Shown here: positions 45,073-53,419 of the stretch, piece after piece
Layout: the number at the start of each line of letters is the position of its first letter
How positions within the stretch are numbered: position 1 is the first letter of the stretch
Assembly (NCBI GenBank): GCA_963736525.1
Contig: CAVTPF010000023.1
Coordinates: forward strand, 39,128 to 103,127
DNA length: 64,000 bases
Reading direction: 5' to 3'
Origin: Bog-473 sp963736525
GTDB taxonomy: Bacteria > Actinomycetota > Acidimicrobiia > Acidimicrobiales > RAAP-2
Notes under the pieces: model-generated
Database searches by the model: none
The model's input: the letters and a program-made list of their open reading frames with translations, nothing else
Told to the model about the DNA's origin: nothing
Program-made: the position numbers and the translations under genes

Positions 45073-46122
45073 GTGACCAATCCCGCCGGCCCGCGTATCG
45101 AAGTTCCAGAAGCGCTGGTCTCCTGGCACCGCAAGTTCTTCGGCGAGATCGGCCGCGCCTGGATCGACGCATTACCAGACCTCGCCGCAGGCCTCCTCGA
45201 CCGCTGGCAGCTGCGGCCCGACGGAGCTCCGACCTGCGGCGCCACCACGCTCGTGTTGCCCGTCGTGCGCGCAGACGCCACGCCCGCGGTACTCAAGCTC
45301 CAACCCGTCACCGACCACACCGTCGGCGAGCCCGACGCACTGCGCGCGTGGAACGGAAACGGCGCTGTACGCCTTTTGGACCACGACCCCGAATCGGGTT
45401 CGATGCTGCTCGAACGCCTCAACGCCGACCGCTCGCTGGCCACCGTCCGCGACGACCTGGCCGCCCTGCAGATCCTGTCCGAGCTCCTCGCCCGGCTCAG
45501 CGCCGTTCCCGCACCCGCCGGCATGCGCCATCTCTCCGATTTCGGCGCCGACCTACTCGACCGTGTACCACGCGCACTGACGCTCGAGCGCGATCCATCG
45601 CAACACGGCCTCATCCGAGCATGCGCTTCCGCGCTCGAGGAGGTACTCCCAGAAGCCGGCGACCGCCTCGTGCACGAGGATCTGCACTTCGACAACATCC
45701 TGGCACCACACCCGGCCGACCAGCGAGAGCCCTGGCTGGCCATCGACCCCAACCCGGTGGCCGACGATCCCGGCTTCGCGCTCCTCGCGGCACTGCACAA
45801 CCGGTGGGAGGAAGCCGTCGCCACCGGCGACGTACCGCGGGCGATCCGCCGCCGCTTCGACCTGATGACCGACATTCTCGGCCTCGACCGGAAACGCGCA
45901 ACCGCGTGGACACTGGCCCGCATCCTGCAAAACACTCTGGGACGTCGAGCACGACGACACCATGTGGCACACCGAGTCAGACCGAGCCATCGCCCAAACC
46001 CTGCTCGACACCGCAGGCTGAGGCCGCCGATCGCCCGCCCCAGCTGGGTGCGCGCCTCGCCTCAATGTACCGAGCCATCCCACCGTCCCGATTGGCGAAC
46101 TGGGATAGCTAGCTCTACGTAG
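45073..46122 (+). CDS. APH(6)-like phosphotransferase, C-terminal frameshift
   Basis: The product resembles streptomycin 6-phosphotransferase/hydroxyurea phosphotransferase proteins: TTLVLPVVRADATPAVLKLQ, ALRAWNGNGAVRLLDHD, the catalytic loop RLVHEDLHFDNILA and metal site AIDPNPVADDPGFALL. It should phosphorylate an aminoglycoside or a housekeeping hydroxyl compound. Around 45935 the family-like sequence leaves this frame: the next frame gives LWDVEHDDTMWHTESDRAIA, then QTLLDTAG and a stop at 46021. The read frame instead adds about 50 Arg/Pro-rich residues to 46122. One base was lost, or this is a sequencing error. The core domain is intact, so activity may persist. Confidence 0.72.
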   Translation: MTNPAGPRIEVPEALVSWHRKFFGEIGRAWIDALPDLAAGLLDRWQLRPDGAPTCGATTLVLPVVRADATPAVLKLQPVTDHTVGEPDALRAWNGNGAVRLLDHDPESGSMLLERLNADRSLATVRDDLAALQILSELLARLSAVPAPAGMRHLSDFGADLLDRVPRALTLERDPSQHGLIRACASALEEVLPEAGDRLVHEDLHFDNILAPHPADQREPWLAIDPNPVADDPGFALLAALHNRWEEAVATGDVPRAIRRRFDLMTDILGLDRKRATAWTLARILQNTLGRRARRHHVAHRVRPSHRPNPARHRRLRPPIARPSWVRASPQCTEPSHRPDWRTGIASST

Positions 46123-46133
46123 CCCGATCCGGA

Positions 46134-46514
46134 CTAGGTGTGTTGAGTCAACTCAATTACGTTGCCGTGAAAGTCTTTGTAGCGTCCGCTACGACCCCAA
46201 GGCTCCGGACGTGGCCCGTGAACGACGTAGGCTCCTGCACGTACCGCTGCCGCGTGAGCAACGTCGATGTCGTCAACAGACAGAGTGATCTGTGCCCCAG
46301 AGGTCGGTTGTTCCTTCGCCGGATAGAGCGCAAAATGAAGGTAGGCGCCTTCTCGCCAGGAGATTTCTGCGTGCCGTCCACCGGTCCACCGGTCGTCAAC
46401 CCCATTGTCACCCGGATGGAGATCCAAACCGAAGGCGTCTCGGTAGAGCGCCGCCGAACTATCGAGGTCGGAAACCTCCAAGATGACCGCCACCAACCGA
46501 CCGTCTTCGGCCAT
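46134..46514 (-). CDS. VOC (glyoxalase-fold) family protein
   Basis: The 126-residue product is one vicinal-oxygen-chelate unit pair: VAVILEVSDLDSSAALYRDAFGLDL, AEISWREGAYLHFALYPAKE, ITLSVDDIDVAHAAAVRAGA and YKDFHGNVIELTQ. Family members are glyoxalases, dioxygenases or antibiotic-binding proteins; the metal ligands here are consistent (His in LHFALY, Glu in VIELTQ) but the substrate is unknown. ATG 46514 has GGAAAGG 7 bases upstream and is preferred to the GTG at 46520. A 10-bp inverted repeat separates it from the HTH gene. Confidence 0.8.
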   Translation of the reverse strand: MAEDGRLVAVILEVSDLDSSAALYRDAFGLDLHPGDNGVDDRWTGGRHAEISWREGAYLHFALYPAKEQPTSGAQITLSVDDIDVAHAAAVRAGAYVVHGPRPEPWGRSGRYKDFHGNVIELTQHT

Positions 46515-46578
46515 CTCCACGCCTTTCCGAAACCTTCTTCTGCTGACTCTATGTCGCCGAAGTGGCCGGTTGATAGAC

Positions 46579-46640
46579 GGCTGCCCCCTATCTCACTCGT
46601 ACCGGAGGGTGACGCCCTGTCGCGGCGTACGGGGGCAGCC
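46579..46640 (-). terminator. Inverted repeat downstream of the HTH gene
   Basis: GGCTGCCCCC (46579-46588) pairs perfectly with GGGGGCAGCC (46631-46640). An inner ACGCC/GGCGT stem lies in the 42-base spacer. It starts 12 bp after the stop of the HTH gene on the minus strand, where a terminator is expected. No T-run. Confidence 0.5.
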
Positions 46641-46652
46641 TCGCAGCTAGCC

Positions 46653-47405
46653 CTAATCGCCTTCCAGGACCCGCCGGACAAGTTCTTCAGCCAGGTAGAT
46701 ATCGGGGTGTCCCACGAAACCGCGCCTCTTGCCTTGTCCGGCGAGCCGACGCGGGTCGGGGAAGGGCTCCCGAGTTGCCCACACCAGATCGACCCACGTA
46801 GACAACTCGACATCGAGCGAGGTTCGCCCGCCTTCGACGTCTTCGATCCAGGTTTTGGTCACCTCGATTCGTCGCGCCAGTTCTTCTACCGTGATGCCTA
46901 ACCTCTCACGGCGCATTTTGAGGTGTGCTCCGAGTTCGAAGGGCCTCTCCCTCGCTTGGCGCGTGCGCTCGGCCGCGAAGAAGGATCGTGACCGCCGCCG
47001 TCGTTCTTCGGCCAAGGCCAACGCCCCTTCTGGCCGGCCAACGGGATCATCGTGCGAAAAGACCCGTATGGGCGGTCTGCCCGACTCGGGGGGGGGTGGG
47101 GGCGGTCTGACTCCGGCCCACTGATAGCCGGTGCCGTCTAAGTTGATGAAGATCCACTCGTCTCCCTGGTCGAGCCATCAACGGACCGCTTCGCTCGCGT
47201 CGTTGAACTGGGGTCCCTCGACCACATGGGGCTCCGAATGGAGGAACTGTCGGCTGCCGTACCAGCGAGGAAAGAGCGGATCGTCTGAGTCAGGATCAGT
47301 CCAACCGTCGTCGAGAGAGATGAAGTCGTGTCCGATTTCATCCTCGGGCACGATGTAAATCCTAGAGGCCCCGGTGTCGCCACCTTCCCGGCGTACGGAA
47401 CTCAC
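46653..47405 (-). pseudogene. Two-domain XRE-type HTH protein with an in-frame TGA
   Basis: One continuous frame runs from GTG 47405 to 46653 with a single TGA at 47180-47178. Before it: SRIYIVPEDEIGHDFISLDD, then YGSRQFLHSEPHVVEGPQF and SEAVR. After it: WLDQGDEWIFINLDGTGYQW, a Pro-rich linker, and a 110-residue C-terminal part with an XRE helix-turn-helix (MRRERLGITVEELARRIEV, TKTWIEDVEGGR). The sense of both sides suggests a CGA-to-TGA change. Without readthrough, a TTG at 47021 after AAGGGG could restart translation and make the HTH part alone. Both products are possible. Confidence 0.6.
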
Positions 47406-47426
47406 CCCAGGCCCATCCCTGGCACC

Positions 47427-48032
47427 ATGGTTTCCATGCAGCGTCCACCTCACGACTTCGATGCCAGCTATGCGTGTGAGACCCCACCTGCGTGGGACAT
47501 CGGGCGACCTCAGCCAGCCTTCGACCGCCTGGCCAAGGCCGGGGATCTGGTCGGAAGTGTGCTCGACGCGGGATGCGGCACCGGCGAGCACGCCCTTCTG
47601 GCGGCTTCACTAGGCCACGAAGCGGTGGGAGTCGACCTCTCGGTGAAGGCCATCGAGTTGGCCATGACGAAGGCGACCGAGCGGGGCGTCGAGGCGCGCT
47701 TCTTGGTGGCGGACGCTCTTCGCCTCATTGATCTGGGGGAGCCTTTCGACACGGTGCTCGACTGCGGGCTCTTCCACGTTCTCGAAGACGACGAGCGCGA
47801 ACGTTATGTCGACAGCCTGGCTGCAGTGGTTCCGCCGAGTGGTCGCTATCACATGCTCTGTTTCAGCGATGGCCAGCCGGGTGACTGGGGACCGCGCCGG
47901 GTGACGCAGGACGAGATTCGGGCTGCCTTCTCCGAGGGTTGGGAGGTCGAGTCCATCGAACCTACCGTCATCGACCTCACCTGGGATCCCGCCGGAGCCA
48001 TCGCCTTGCAGGTTGCGGCCACACGCACGTAG
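47427..48032 (+). CDS. Class I SAM-dependent methyltransferase
   Basis: The 201-residue product has motif I SVLDAGCGTGEHALLAA, the acidic strand end VGVDLSVKAIELA, motif II region FDTVLDCGLFHVLED and RYHMLCFSDGQPGDWGP. The DFDASYACETPPAWDIGRPQP opening is typical of small thiol/halide-type methyltransferases (TPMT-like). A small acceptor such as a thiol, chalcogen or xenobiotic is likely but not shown. It diverges from the HTH gene with starts only 21 bp apart, so the HTH protein may control it. The start could be the ATG at 47436. Confidence 0.82.
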   Translation: MVSMQRPPHDFDASYACETPPAWDIGRPQPAFDRLAKAGDLVGSVLDAGCGTGEHALLAASLGHEAVGVDLSVKAIELAMTKATERGVEARFLVADALRLIDLGEPFDTVLDCGLFHVLEDDERERYVDSLAAVVPPSGRYHMLCFSDGQPGDWGPRRVTQDEIRAAFSEGWEVESIEPTVIDLTWDPAGAIALQVAATRT

Positions 48033-48139
48033 AGGCTGACGCAGCTCCTCCGGTCGAGCTCGCCACGCAGCTCTGAGCTGGGTCGGTTGGTAGCCCAGGG
48101 CCGGCGATAGGGCCCACCCCCCTGGTGCGGAGAGCTGTC

Positions 48140-48542
48140 CTACTGGCCCTGAAATGCCGGGGTGTAGCAGACAGCCACAAGCAAGCCTTCCGGACTCAAC
48201 AGCCGATCGGTGATCTGGCCCCACGGCTCCGTGCGAGCACCGTGGATCAGGCGATAGCCCTTGGCGGTGAGCTCAGCTGCGGCAGCGGAGACGTCAGCGA
48301 CCTCGAACTCGATGCTGGCCTGAGGGACAGGGATCTCGGCCGGCCATTGGGTGGTTCCAAAGCAGGCATTCGCGGCCTCAGAAAGGGGCCAGAGTCCGAA
48401 GTGCTTTGTGCCTTCAAGTGTGTGGGTGAACACGTAGTTGCCTTCTTGGCCCTCGAAGCCCAGACCCAAGGCGTCCGCATAGAAGGACCGAGAGGCGTCA
48501 GGGTCTCGCACGATCGGGGCGATGCTCGTTACAAAGCGACAT
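48140..48542 (-). pseudogene. VOC-family protein with broken start
   Basis: The frame ending at 48140 encodes a complete VOC domain: TSIAPIVRDPDASRSFYADA, TLEGTKHFGLWPLSEAAN, ASIEFEVADVSAAAAEL, GARTEPWGQITDRLLSPEG. The expected opening is M-R-F-V-T-S-I. The DNA has ATG, one extra T, then CGC TTT GTA ACG; the ATG at 48542 (after GGGGGAG) is out of frame by one. A GTG inside the first strand (I-V-R-D) is the only near start in frame. One inserted base, real or a sequencing error, would explain it. Confidence 0.65.
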
Positions 48543-48811
48543 CTCCCCCGGACTGCGTACCCGGCAGGGTCGTCCTGTTCCGCTCCGGTCGAGAGCACCG
48601 CTCTCCAGCTGGACCGAATCGCCCACCATCCCGGCGGTCGGGGGCAGGGCCTGATGGGCGTGAGGTCACCAGGTCGGCGCCGGTCAACGTTGGTGCCATC
48701 ACTACCGTCGGACGGGTACCACCACCTTGCTGTACGCGAGGTATCACCCTTGGTGCGGGGCACCGTTCTTTGTACCGTTGACCTGAGACGAGAGTGAAGG
48801 AGGCGGTGCCG

Positions 48812-49078
48812 ATGCCAGTCGAATCATCAGTCAAGAGGCTTACGCGCGTGGTTGTCAGGGGCCGGACCTCGATCGTTCTCGCTGTCGGTGACGTGCTGCT
48901 GTTCGTGGTCGCGGCCATCGCGAATGGGCCGGGTAATCAACATGGGTTCCGCCTCGTTGTCTCAAATGGCGTGTGGGCTCTCTTCTTGATCGGTTGCGTC
49001 CTACTGATCGCGTTGACCGTGGCCGTCCTGGTCCAATCAGTGGTGAGGCGCGCGAAGCGACCGGCCCCAATGCTCTAG
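48812..49078 (+). CDS. Small two-helix membrane protein
   Basis: The 88-residue product has two hydrophobic segments: SIVLAVGDVLLFVVAAIANG and VWALFLIGCVLLIALTVAVLV. A short basic N-terminus and RRAKRP tail follow the positive-inside pattern. AAGGAGG lies 8 bases before the ATG, a strong ribosome site. It resembles short DUF3054-like or small permease-helper proteins (VGDVLLFVVAAI), but that is tentative. It precedes the FtsX-type permease by 136 bp on the same strand. Confidence 0.6.
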   Translation: MPVESSVKRLTRVVVRGRTSIVLAVGDVLLFVVAAIANGPGNQHGFRLVVSNGVWALFLIGCVLLIALTVAVLVQSVVRRAKRPAPML

Positions 49079-49214
49079 CTCCGGGTATGCCCGTCGCATA
49101 GCCGGCAGTTCAAAGTCGCGATCACCGAGGTTGGTGCTACCACCGCCGGTGAAAAGCTGCTAGCCATCTTGAATGCGCCGAGCTCGGTGAAGAACACAGG
49201 GTCAGGAGGTCATC

Positions 49215-51629
49215 GTGGGCGCAGTCAGGCTGGTGTTCGGTGCCGAGCTTCGCCGCTGGTGGCGCTCCTGGCTGATCCTGGTCGTCTTGATCGCCGTCGT
49301 GGCCGGATTGGTTCTGGCCGCCGCAGCCGCCGGGCGCCGCACGGCCACCGCCTTTCCGCGCTTTGTCGCGTCTCACGGGTATGACGTCTATATCTACAAT
49401 CAAAAACCCGTTCCTGGACTGAGCAGGCTACCCGGGGTTTCTTCTGTCACGAAGATCGGCAATCCCGCGAGCGGACAACCGGCGTGTGCCTGCACCACCC
49501 ATGCCATCAACCCGTCGGACTTCTACATCAATGAGATGTCACCCACAGCATTGAGGCGGGTCGTGAAGTTGGTCGCCGGCCAGATGCCCGTCGAATCATC
49601 ACAGTATGACGTGCTGGCCTCCTTCACACTCCAACGGGACTTCGGCGTGCACATCGGTTCGGTCATTGATGTGCCGCTGTATGCATCGTCACAGCTGCAG
49701 GCACTAGGTGGCGGCGCCAACGTGGCTCCGTCCGGGCCGACCGTTGCCTTGCATGTCGTGGGAATCGGGGCGGCCGAAATGGAATTTCCCTCCGGGACGA
49801 CACCCGAATACGACCTCTTCACAACGCCGGCATTTGCACGTGCCATCAACAAGAGAGTTCCGCACGCCTCCGTCTACCTCGTGCGGCTTCGTCACGGGAC
49901 GTCCAGCCTCCCCCGGTTCGCTGCGGCCGCAGGCTCTCTTCACCTCGTCTATGTCTCAAATCAGGCCACTGCTGCTGCGGCGGTGACGGCATCGATCCAC
50001 CCCCAGGCCGTGGGCTGGTGGGCGCTCGCCGTCCTGGCCGCACTGGTCGGACTGGCCGTCATCGGCCAGGCGCTCGGTCGGCAGAGCGTCGTCGAGAGCG
50101 AGGCGTACCCCTCCTTGGTGGCCTTGGGCTTGCCCAGGCGCCACCTCGTGGTGCTCGGCACGGCGCGGAATCTGGCGGTGGCTCTCGTCGGCGCGGCCGG
50201 CGCCGTCATCGTCGCCTTTGCCCTGTCCCCCCTGACACCGGTCGGCGAGGCGCGCCTGGCCGAGCCCTCGACCGGTCTTGCCTTCGATCCCCTTGTTCTC
50301 CTTCTCGGAGCGCTGGCAACGGTTGTTGTGGCACTGCTCCTCGGGATCTGGCCGGCCGTGCGCGCCTCGCGGGTGCACATCGGCGGCGAGCGGGCATCAG
50401 AGGGGCACCCGTCGATCATCGTGTCGAAAGTGGTCGCCACAGGCGCGCCGCCAAGTGTGGCGATCGGGGTCCGTCACGCCTTGGAACGCGGACGCGGCGC
50501 CGCGTCGCTCCCAGTGGGCACCGCGCTGTTGGGATCGGCGTTGGCGGTCATGGCGCTGTGCGCAACGGTCGTATTCGCTAACAGCTTGACGCACCTCACA
50601 GCTACACCCGCGCTCTACGGCAGTAACTATCAGTTGTCATTCTCGAACTCGAACGGGGGGCCGGGCAACCCCACCTCTTGGGTGGCCAGTCTGCAGCGCG
50701 ACCACTCCATCAGCGCGATCATGCTGGCGGCCACTGATGAGGTGTCGATCAACGGCCATGATGTCCTCGCTATTGCCGGCAAGGCGGTTCGTGGACCAAT
50801 ACTCCTGTCGAAGGTGGACGGTCGGCTTCCCACTGGTGAGGACGACATGTCGATCGGAGTGACGACCCTGCACCAGATCGGCGCCCATGTGGGTTCGGTT
50901 CTCGGAGTGACCGTGCAACTGCCGACCGGCGGTTCCCGCACCGTGCCATTTCGCGTCGTCGGGACAGCGTCGTTTCCCAGCGACGCCGGGGGCGGAGGGC
51001 TCGGCACCGGGTCGGCCTTCACCATGGCCGGTTACCTGAACGCAGTGTGCCCGCCCGGACGTGAGCAGAGTCGATGCCGACAAGCCTTCGCGAGCAGTCA
51101 AAACTTCGTCGTCTTGGCGAGGGTGACCTCGGGTCCGAAGGGTCAGGCCGCTATCGCCCGCTACGTCGCCCAGGACAGCGCAACACGGCCGACCATCCCG
51201 ACCTCGTTGGTCAACTTCGGGGAGGCGGTGAACTTCCCGCTCATCCTCGGGTGTGTGCTGGCGGTGTTCGGCGTGGCAACTCTCCTCCATCTGCTCGTGG
51301 TCAGCGTCGTCCGGCGCCGCCGGGAGATGGGACTGCTTAAGGCGCTCGGCTTCGTGAGCGTGCAGGTCGGAGCGACCGTGCTTTGGCAAGCCACGACGGT
51401 GGCCCTGGTGGGCATCGTCGTCGGCGTCCCGCTCGGCATCGTCGTCGGAAGGGTGGTCTGGAATGCCTTTGCCACCAACCTCGGTGCTGTGCCCGTCGCC
51501 ACTGTACCCGGGTTGACGATCGCTGCCTTGGCGATAGGCGTGCTCGTGGTCGCCAATGCGCTGGCAGTACTGCCGGCTGTGATCTCTGCGCGCAGACGGT
51601 CGGTCGGGCAGCTCTTGCGGACTGAGTGA
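49215..51629 (+). CDS. FtsX-type ABC transporter permease (MacB/LolE-like), orphan
   Basis: The 804-residue membrane protein has an N-terminal helix (WLILVVLIAVVAGLVLAAAAAG), an extracellular domain and a first FtsX core (WWALAVLAALVGLAVIGQAL to LLLGIWPAVRASR). A second helix and extracellular domain follow, then a C-terminal FtsX core (LILGCVLAVFGVATLLHLLV, RRREMGLLKALGFVSVQVGA). The R-R-R-x-M-x-L-L-K-x-L-G-F segment is the coupling helix that contacts an ATPase. No ATPase gene is in the window. The GTG follows AGGAGGT. It is paralogous to the permease at 54.8 kb. Such proteins export lipids, peptides or lipoproteins, or transmit signals. Confidence 0.87.
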   Translation: MGAVRLVFGAELRRWWRSWLILVVLIAVVAGLVLAAAAAGRRTATAFPRFVASHGYDVYIYNQKPVPGLSRLPGVSSVTKIGNPASGQPACACTTHAINPSDFYINEMSPTALRRVVKLVAGQMPVESSQYDVLASFTLQRDFGVHIGSVIDVPLYASSQLQALGGGANVAPSGPTVALHVVGIGAAEMEFPSGTTPEYDLFTTPAFARAINKRVPHASVYLVRLRHGTSSLPRFAAAAGSLHLVYVSNQATAAAAVTASIHPQAVGWWALAVLAALVGLAVIGQALGRQSVVESEAYPSLVALGLPRRHLVVLGTARNLAVALVGAAGAVIVAFALSPLTPVGEARLAEPSTGLAFDPLVLLLGALATVVVALLLGIWPAVRASRVHIGGERASEGHPSIIVSKVVATGAPPSVAIGVRHALERGRGAASLPVGTALLGSALAVMALCATVVFANSLTHLTATPALYGSNYQLSFSNSNGGPGNPTSWVASLQRDHSISAIMLAATDEVSINGHDVLAIAGKAVRGPILLSKVDGRLPTGEDDMSIGVTTLHQIGAHVGSVLGVTVQLPTGGSRTVPFRVVGTASFPSDAGGGGLGTGSAFTMAGYLNAVCPPGREQSRCRQAFASSQNFVVLARVTSGPKGQAAIARYVAQDSATRPTIPTSLVNFGEAVNFPLILGCVLAVFGVATLLHLLVVSVVRRRREMGLLKALGFVSVQVGATVLWQATTVALVGIVVGVPLGIVVGRVVWNAFATNLGAVPVATVPGLTIAALAIGVLVVANALAVLPAVISARRRSVGQLLRTE

Positions 51630-51811
51630 AGGCAGTTCGGTCCACGACGGATCCTAGATCCTAGGGCTCGATGAAGGGGCGCTAACGCATCTACACGGAC
51701 GTCGAACGACCTGCCCCCGACGTGCCGGACTGTCCCACCTACCCGACGGTATGGGCACCCTGGGCGATTAGTCGATCAGGCGTTTGGAATCACGCCCATC
51801 TGGCGATCGGC

Positions 51812-52249
51812 TCAGACAACCCGATAGGTCTGCACTGCGTGAGCGACGACGATTTCATTGGCGTCAGTGGCGGATATTTCCGTAAAGATCAGTTCCTTCC
51901 CCCGCTTTACGGTACGAGCGTGACACAGGAGATCCGACTTCTTTGAAACGCCAACGTATTGCACGGACATTGAGACAGTTGAGGCCCTGGTCCCCTTCTC
52001 GAAATCGTGATTTGACCAAGCGGCTGCCGCCCCAGCTGTGTCGAGTGCAGCTGCGATGACTCCTCCGTGGTAGGAGGTGCCGTCGTTGGTCAGTTCCTCT
52101 CGAAACGGCACTCGGAGCACGACGTCATCGTGCTCGTATCTGTCGAAGACGACACCCATCCATTTCAGAAACGGCGTCGTTGGCATGAGGCTCGCAATCG
52201 CGTGGCGCCGACGTTCTTGCTCTTCGGGTGAGAGTTCGCTCTCGGGCAT
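51812..52249 (-). CDS. PaaI-type hotdog thioesterase
   Basis: The 145-residue hotdog protein has the PaaI pattern: MGVVFDRYEHDDVVLRVPF, the catalytic region TNDGTSYHGGVIAAALDTAG (H-G-G with nearby Asp), VSMSVQYVG and FTEISATDANEIVVAHAVQTY. It hydrolyses acyl- or aryl-CoA thioesters. ATG 52249, with GGAGG five bases upstream, is preferred to the GTG at 52252. The preceding 180 bp on its 3' side (51630-51811) hold no gene. No clear operon partner. Confidence 0.83.
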   Translation of the reverse strand: MPESELSPEEQERRRHAIASLMPTTPFLKWMGVVFDRYEHDDVVLRVPFREELTNDGTSYHGGVIAAALDTAGAAAAWSNHDFEKGTRASTVSMSVQYVGVSKKSDLLCHARTVKRGKELIFTEISATDANEIVVAHAVQTYRVV

Positions 52250-52456
52250 CACGCCCTCCGTTGTTGGTCACAGGCAGTGGTCACGGGCCCGGAGGCTATT
52301 GGCATGGCCCGCGTCCAGGCAAGGGTCGCCCAACGTCACCGCAGGTTTGGTCAGACTGCCAACCACGGACGCGGACGCGGTTGCGAATCCACGCGATAGA
52401 CCGTCCGCTATGCCGAACTGTCCCACCTTCCCGGCGATCGGGGGCAGTCCCAGAAG

Positions 52457-52479
52457 TAGCGGCTTCGCCGTAGCCGCTA
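52457..52479 (-). terminator. Hairpin overlapping the stop of the NTF2-like gene
   Basis: TAGCGGCT (52457-52464) and AGCCGCTA (52472-52479) form a perfect 8-bp stem with a 7-base loop. The stem includes the stop codon of the minus-strand gene. No T-run, so termination is plausible but not certain. Confidence 0.5.
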
Positions 52480-52881
52480 GCGGGCGCCCATCACATCTTG
52501 CATCTGCGCCGTGTCCACGAACTGCTGGAAGCTCGTCACTTTGCCGTCACGAACCTTGAATACGTGGCAGACCTGCGCGTCCAAACTCTTGCCGGTAGCC
52601 TTGAAGGTCCCCGTGTAGCGCCCCTCGACGACGACCGTATCGCCTGCATCGTAGAAGTTCTTGGGATGAACGACGAAGGTGCCGTCAAAGTCTTCTCCGA
52701 TCTTCACGAACAGGTTCTGCACGATGACATCTGGTCCCCTCCAAGCCTTGCCGCTCGGCTGGTATGGATTCCCCTCTGCCTCGCTCCACTCGATGTCGGG
52801 GTCCATCAGGCCCAGAAGGGCCGGAATGTCACCTCGACCGAAGCAGTCGTACGCATCTTTAATCACTTGGACGTTACCCAT
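52477..52881 (-). CDS. NTF2-like/SnoaL-type protein
   Basis: The 134-residue product has the fold pattern VQVIKDAYDCFGRGDIPALLGLMDPDIEW, YQPSGKAWRGPDVIVQNLF and VVVEGRYTGTFKATGKSLDAQVCHVFKVRDGKV. GDIPALL-L-DPDIEW is the hallmark of SnoaL-like proteins related to limonene-1,2-epoxide hydrolase and ketosteroid isomerase folds. The substrate is unknown. GAGGAGG stands 8 bases before the ATG. Copy B of the structured repeat ends 12 bp upstream. It is only distantly related to the NTF2-like protein next to copy A. Confidence 0.82.
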   Translation of the reverse strand: MGNVQVIKDAYDCFGRGDIPALLGLMDPDIEWSEAEGNPYQPSGKAWRGPDVIVQNLFVKIGEDFDGTFVVHPKNFYDAGDTVVVEGRYTGTFKATGKSLDAQVCHVFKVRDGKVTSFQQFVDTAQMQDVMGAR

Positions 52882-52892
52882 TGCTCGACCTC

Positions 52893-53000
52893 CTCGGCTG
52901 TTCCTTCGGGAACCCTAGAGGGGCTCTTCACTCAATACAATCGGGGTTGAACCGCTTCCCGAAAATCCGTTCGGCTGCTCTCCGGTCCGAACGGGGGCAG
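52893..53000 (-). repeat. Dispersed structured element, copy B
   Basis: This is the 108-bp minus-strand counterpart of 42458-42570. Read on the minus strand it begins 14 bp after the stop of the frameshifted gene at 53014 and ends 12 bp before the NTF2-like start. It is thus intercistronic and co-oriented with both, as copy A is. The GGTTCC-CGAA-GGAAC hairpin is fully conserved; the main change is TAAAG to TATTG in the middle. Confidence 0.85.
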
Positions 53001-53013
53001 GGGCTGTTGGTCG

Positions 53014-53326
53014 TCAGGACGTCCGTCTCGGCTGGTCGAACGGTAGGCCCGGTTCACCCCACCAATCCTCGTGAGTCACCACTTGGTACTGGCCGTCGAG
53101 GCACTGCCGGACTTCGTTTAGGAGCTGATGACCTTCCGTTAGGTACTGCTGATCTCCCGTGCGGTCGATCGGCAACTTCGACTCCTCGTAGGCGGCGTTC
53201 CAACTTGAAAGCCGGTTTCTGAGGTCCTCCGGGAGTGGCAAACGATTGAAGGTCGACTGCCTGCCCGCCATCCCAGAGCGGGCCAGATGCGCCGTGGTCA
53301 GGCCAGAACTCCAGTCGGACAGTCAT
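53014..53326 (-). pseudogene. Small hypothetical protein split by one extra T
   Basis: From ATG 53326 the first frame gives MTVRLEFWPDHGASGPLWDG and AVDLQS. In a TTT run near 53243 the sensible sequence moves to another frame: LPLPEDLRNRLSSWNAAYEE, SKLPIDRTGDQQYLTEGHQL, then LNEVRQCLDGQYQVV and a stop at 53014. Removing one T joins them in frame (S-L-P-L-P-E-D). The total of 313 bp is 3n+1, which fits exactly. The rebuilt 103-residue protein is of an unnamed actinobacterial type. A homopolymer error is a real possibility. Confidence 0.65.
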
Positions 53327-53419
53327 CCGTCAATCATGCCCAAAGTGCTCACCTTCCCGGCGGCGATAGGGGACGGGCCCGCCGAACCGTTGGGCCGATT
53401 CTGCGTCATAATCCACGTG

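Noticed and set aside
46140..46901. A 253-codon plus-strand gene
   Set aside because: It lies antisense to the VOC gene and the HTH gene and has no ribosome site or domain.
42458..53000. Composite transposon bounded by the two inverted 110-bp elements
   Set aside because: No transposase belongs to the elements, no target duplication was found at their outer edges, and each is placed between co-directional genes like an intercistronic element.
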